DNA of 64,000 bases from Bacteroidales bacterium (GTDB taxonomy: Bacteria; Bacteroidota; Bacteroidia; Bacteroidales; UBA1715), in NCBI GenBank assembly GCA_017516865.1, contig JAFXAU010000025.1:82069-146068 (forward strand), written 5' to 3'. Positions 63,969-64,000 of this stretch are shown here, one piece after another. The translations under genes and the position numbers were made by a program. Positions within the stretch are counted from its first letter, which is position 1. Every line of letters starts with the position of its first letter. Below the pieces are notes generated by a model. The model ran no database searches, had not been told where the DNA came from, and was given only the letters and a program-made list of their open reading frames with translations.

Positions 63969-64000
63969 ACAACGAAGAGTTTGATCCTGGCTCAGGATGA
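63969..64000 (+). rRNA. rrs: 16S ribosomal RNA (first bases)
   Basis: GAAGAGTTTGATCCTGGCTC at 63974-63993 is the universal 5' end of 16S rRNA; the mature end should be near 63969 by alignment with E. coli numbering. The gene runs out of the window. Confidence 0.97.

Overview
The window is chromosomal DNA from a member of the Bacteroidota, most likely an uncultured gut- or rumen-type Bacteroidales. The evidence is: Bacteroidota-type promoters (TTG, about 20 nt, then TAnnTTTG) before many genes, no obvious Shine-Dalgarno sequences, several very large secreted proteins with type IX secretion (T9SS) C-terminal sorting domains, the split ATP synthase operon atpBEFHAG without atpD/atpC, a bacterial GGGP synthase, and SprB- and InlB-type repeat proteins. 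The species cannot be named from this sequence alone.

Layout. 1-838: 5' part of purH (minus). 880-8354: a GH73/LysM muramidase-like protein and a 2090-aa InlB/SprB-repeat T9SS cargo (minus). 8355-8880: repeat-rich intergenic DNA holding copy A of a small RNA candidate. 8870-9562: orphan PD-(D/E)XK-like nuclease. 9651-14709: atpBEFHAG with its promoter, an internal terminator after atpE and a final terminator. 14880-17499: RluA-type pseudouridine synthase, panB, mltG. 17580-22148 (plus): sufS, SEC-C methionine aminopeptidase, a four-helix-bundle gene between AT-rich repeats, hemW, yceD (DUF177), rpmF. 22273-26537: NUC1 endonuclease, Gfo/Idh/MocA oxidoreductase, GT4 glycosyltransferase, queH and a hicAB toxin-antitoxin pair. 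26567-32852 (minus): POT transporter, S66 LD-carboxypeptidase, ruvB, MORN/YwqK-repeat protein, nadA. 33109-34225: frameshifted 7TM-AraC regulator. 34343-39496: 1717-aa T9SS cargo. 39601-41433: rpiB and a lutB-like iron-sulfur protein. 41432-41553: copy B of the small RNA candidate. 41858-45940: 1360-aa T9SS cargo. 46472-48908: U32 peptidase and a pentapeptide-like secreted protein. 49082-53348: pyridoxamine kinase, GGGP synthase, PPTase, CtpA protease, dCMP deaminase. 53532-61023: a polymorphic-toxin locus made of a small T9SS protein, a 2012-aa SpvB/FG-GAP/RHS protein with a swapped C-terminal tip, and two exported candidate immunity proteins. 61095-63606: glnS and folB. 63770-64000: promoter, leader and first bases of a 16S rRNA gene.

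How it fits together. Most genes are housekeeping (purine, pantothenate, NAD, folate, queuosine, heme, Fe-S, ATP synthase, cell-wall turnover). They are interrupted by surface-protein and toxin islands. Two points stand out. First, the 120-nt transcription unit at 8718-8880 recurs on the opposite strand at 41432-41589, with identical promoter spacing, four shared stem-loops and its own terminator in each copy; the indels fall on both arms of one stem, which suggests a structured RNA rather than a peptide gene. Second, the SpvB-RHS cocoon carries a tip with a His...Cys order like permuted NlpC/P60 (LRAT-like) enzymes, followed by two exported proteins. A family of 28-bp palindromes is scattered between genes, and one copy lies in frame inside the U32 gene.
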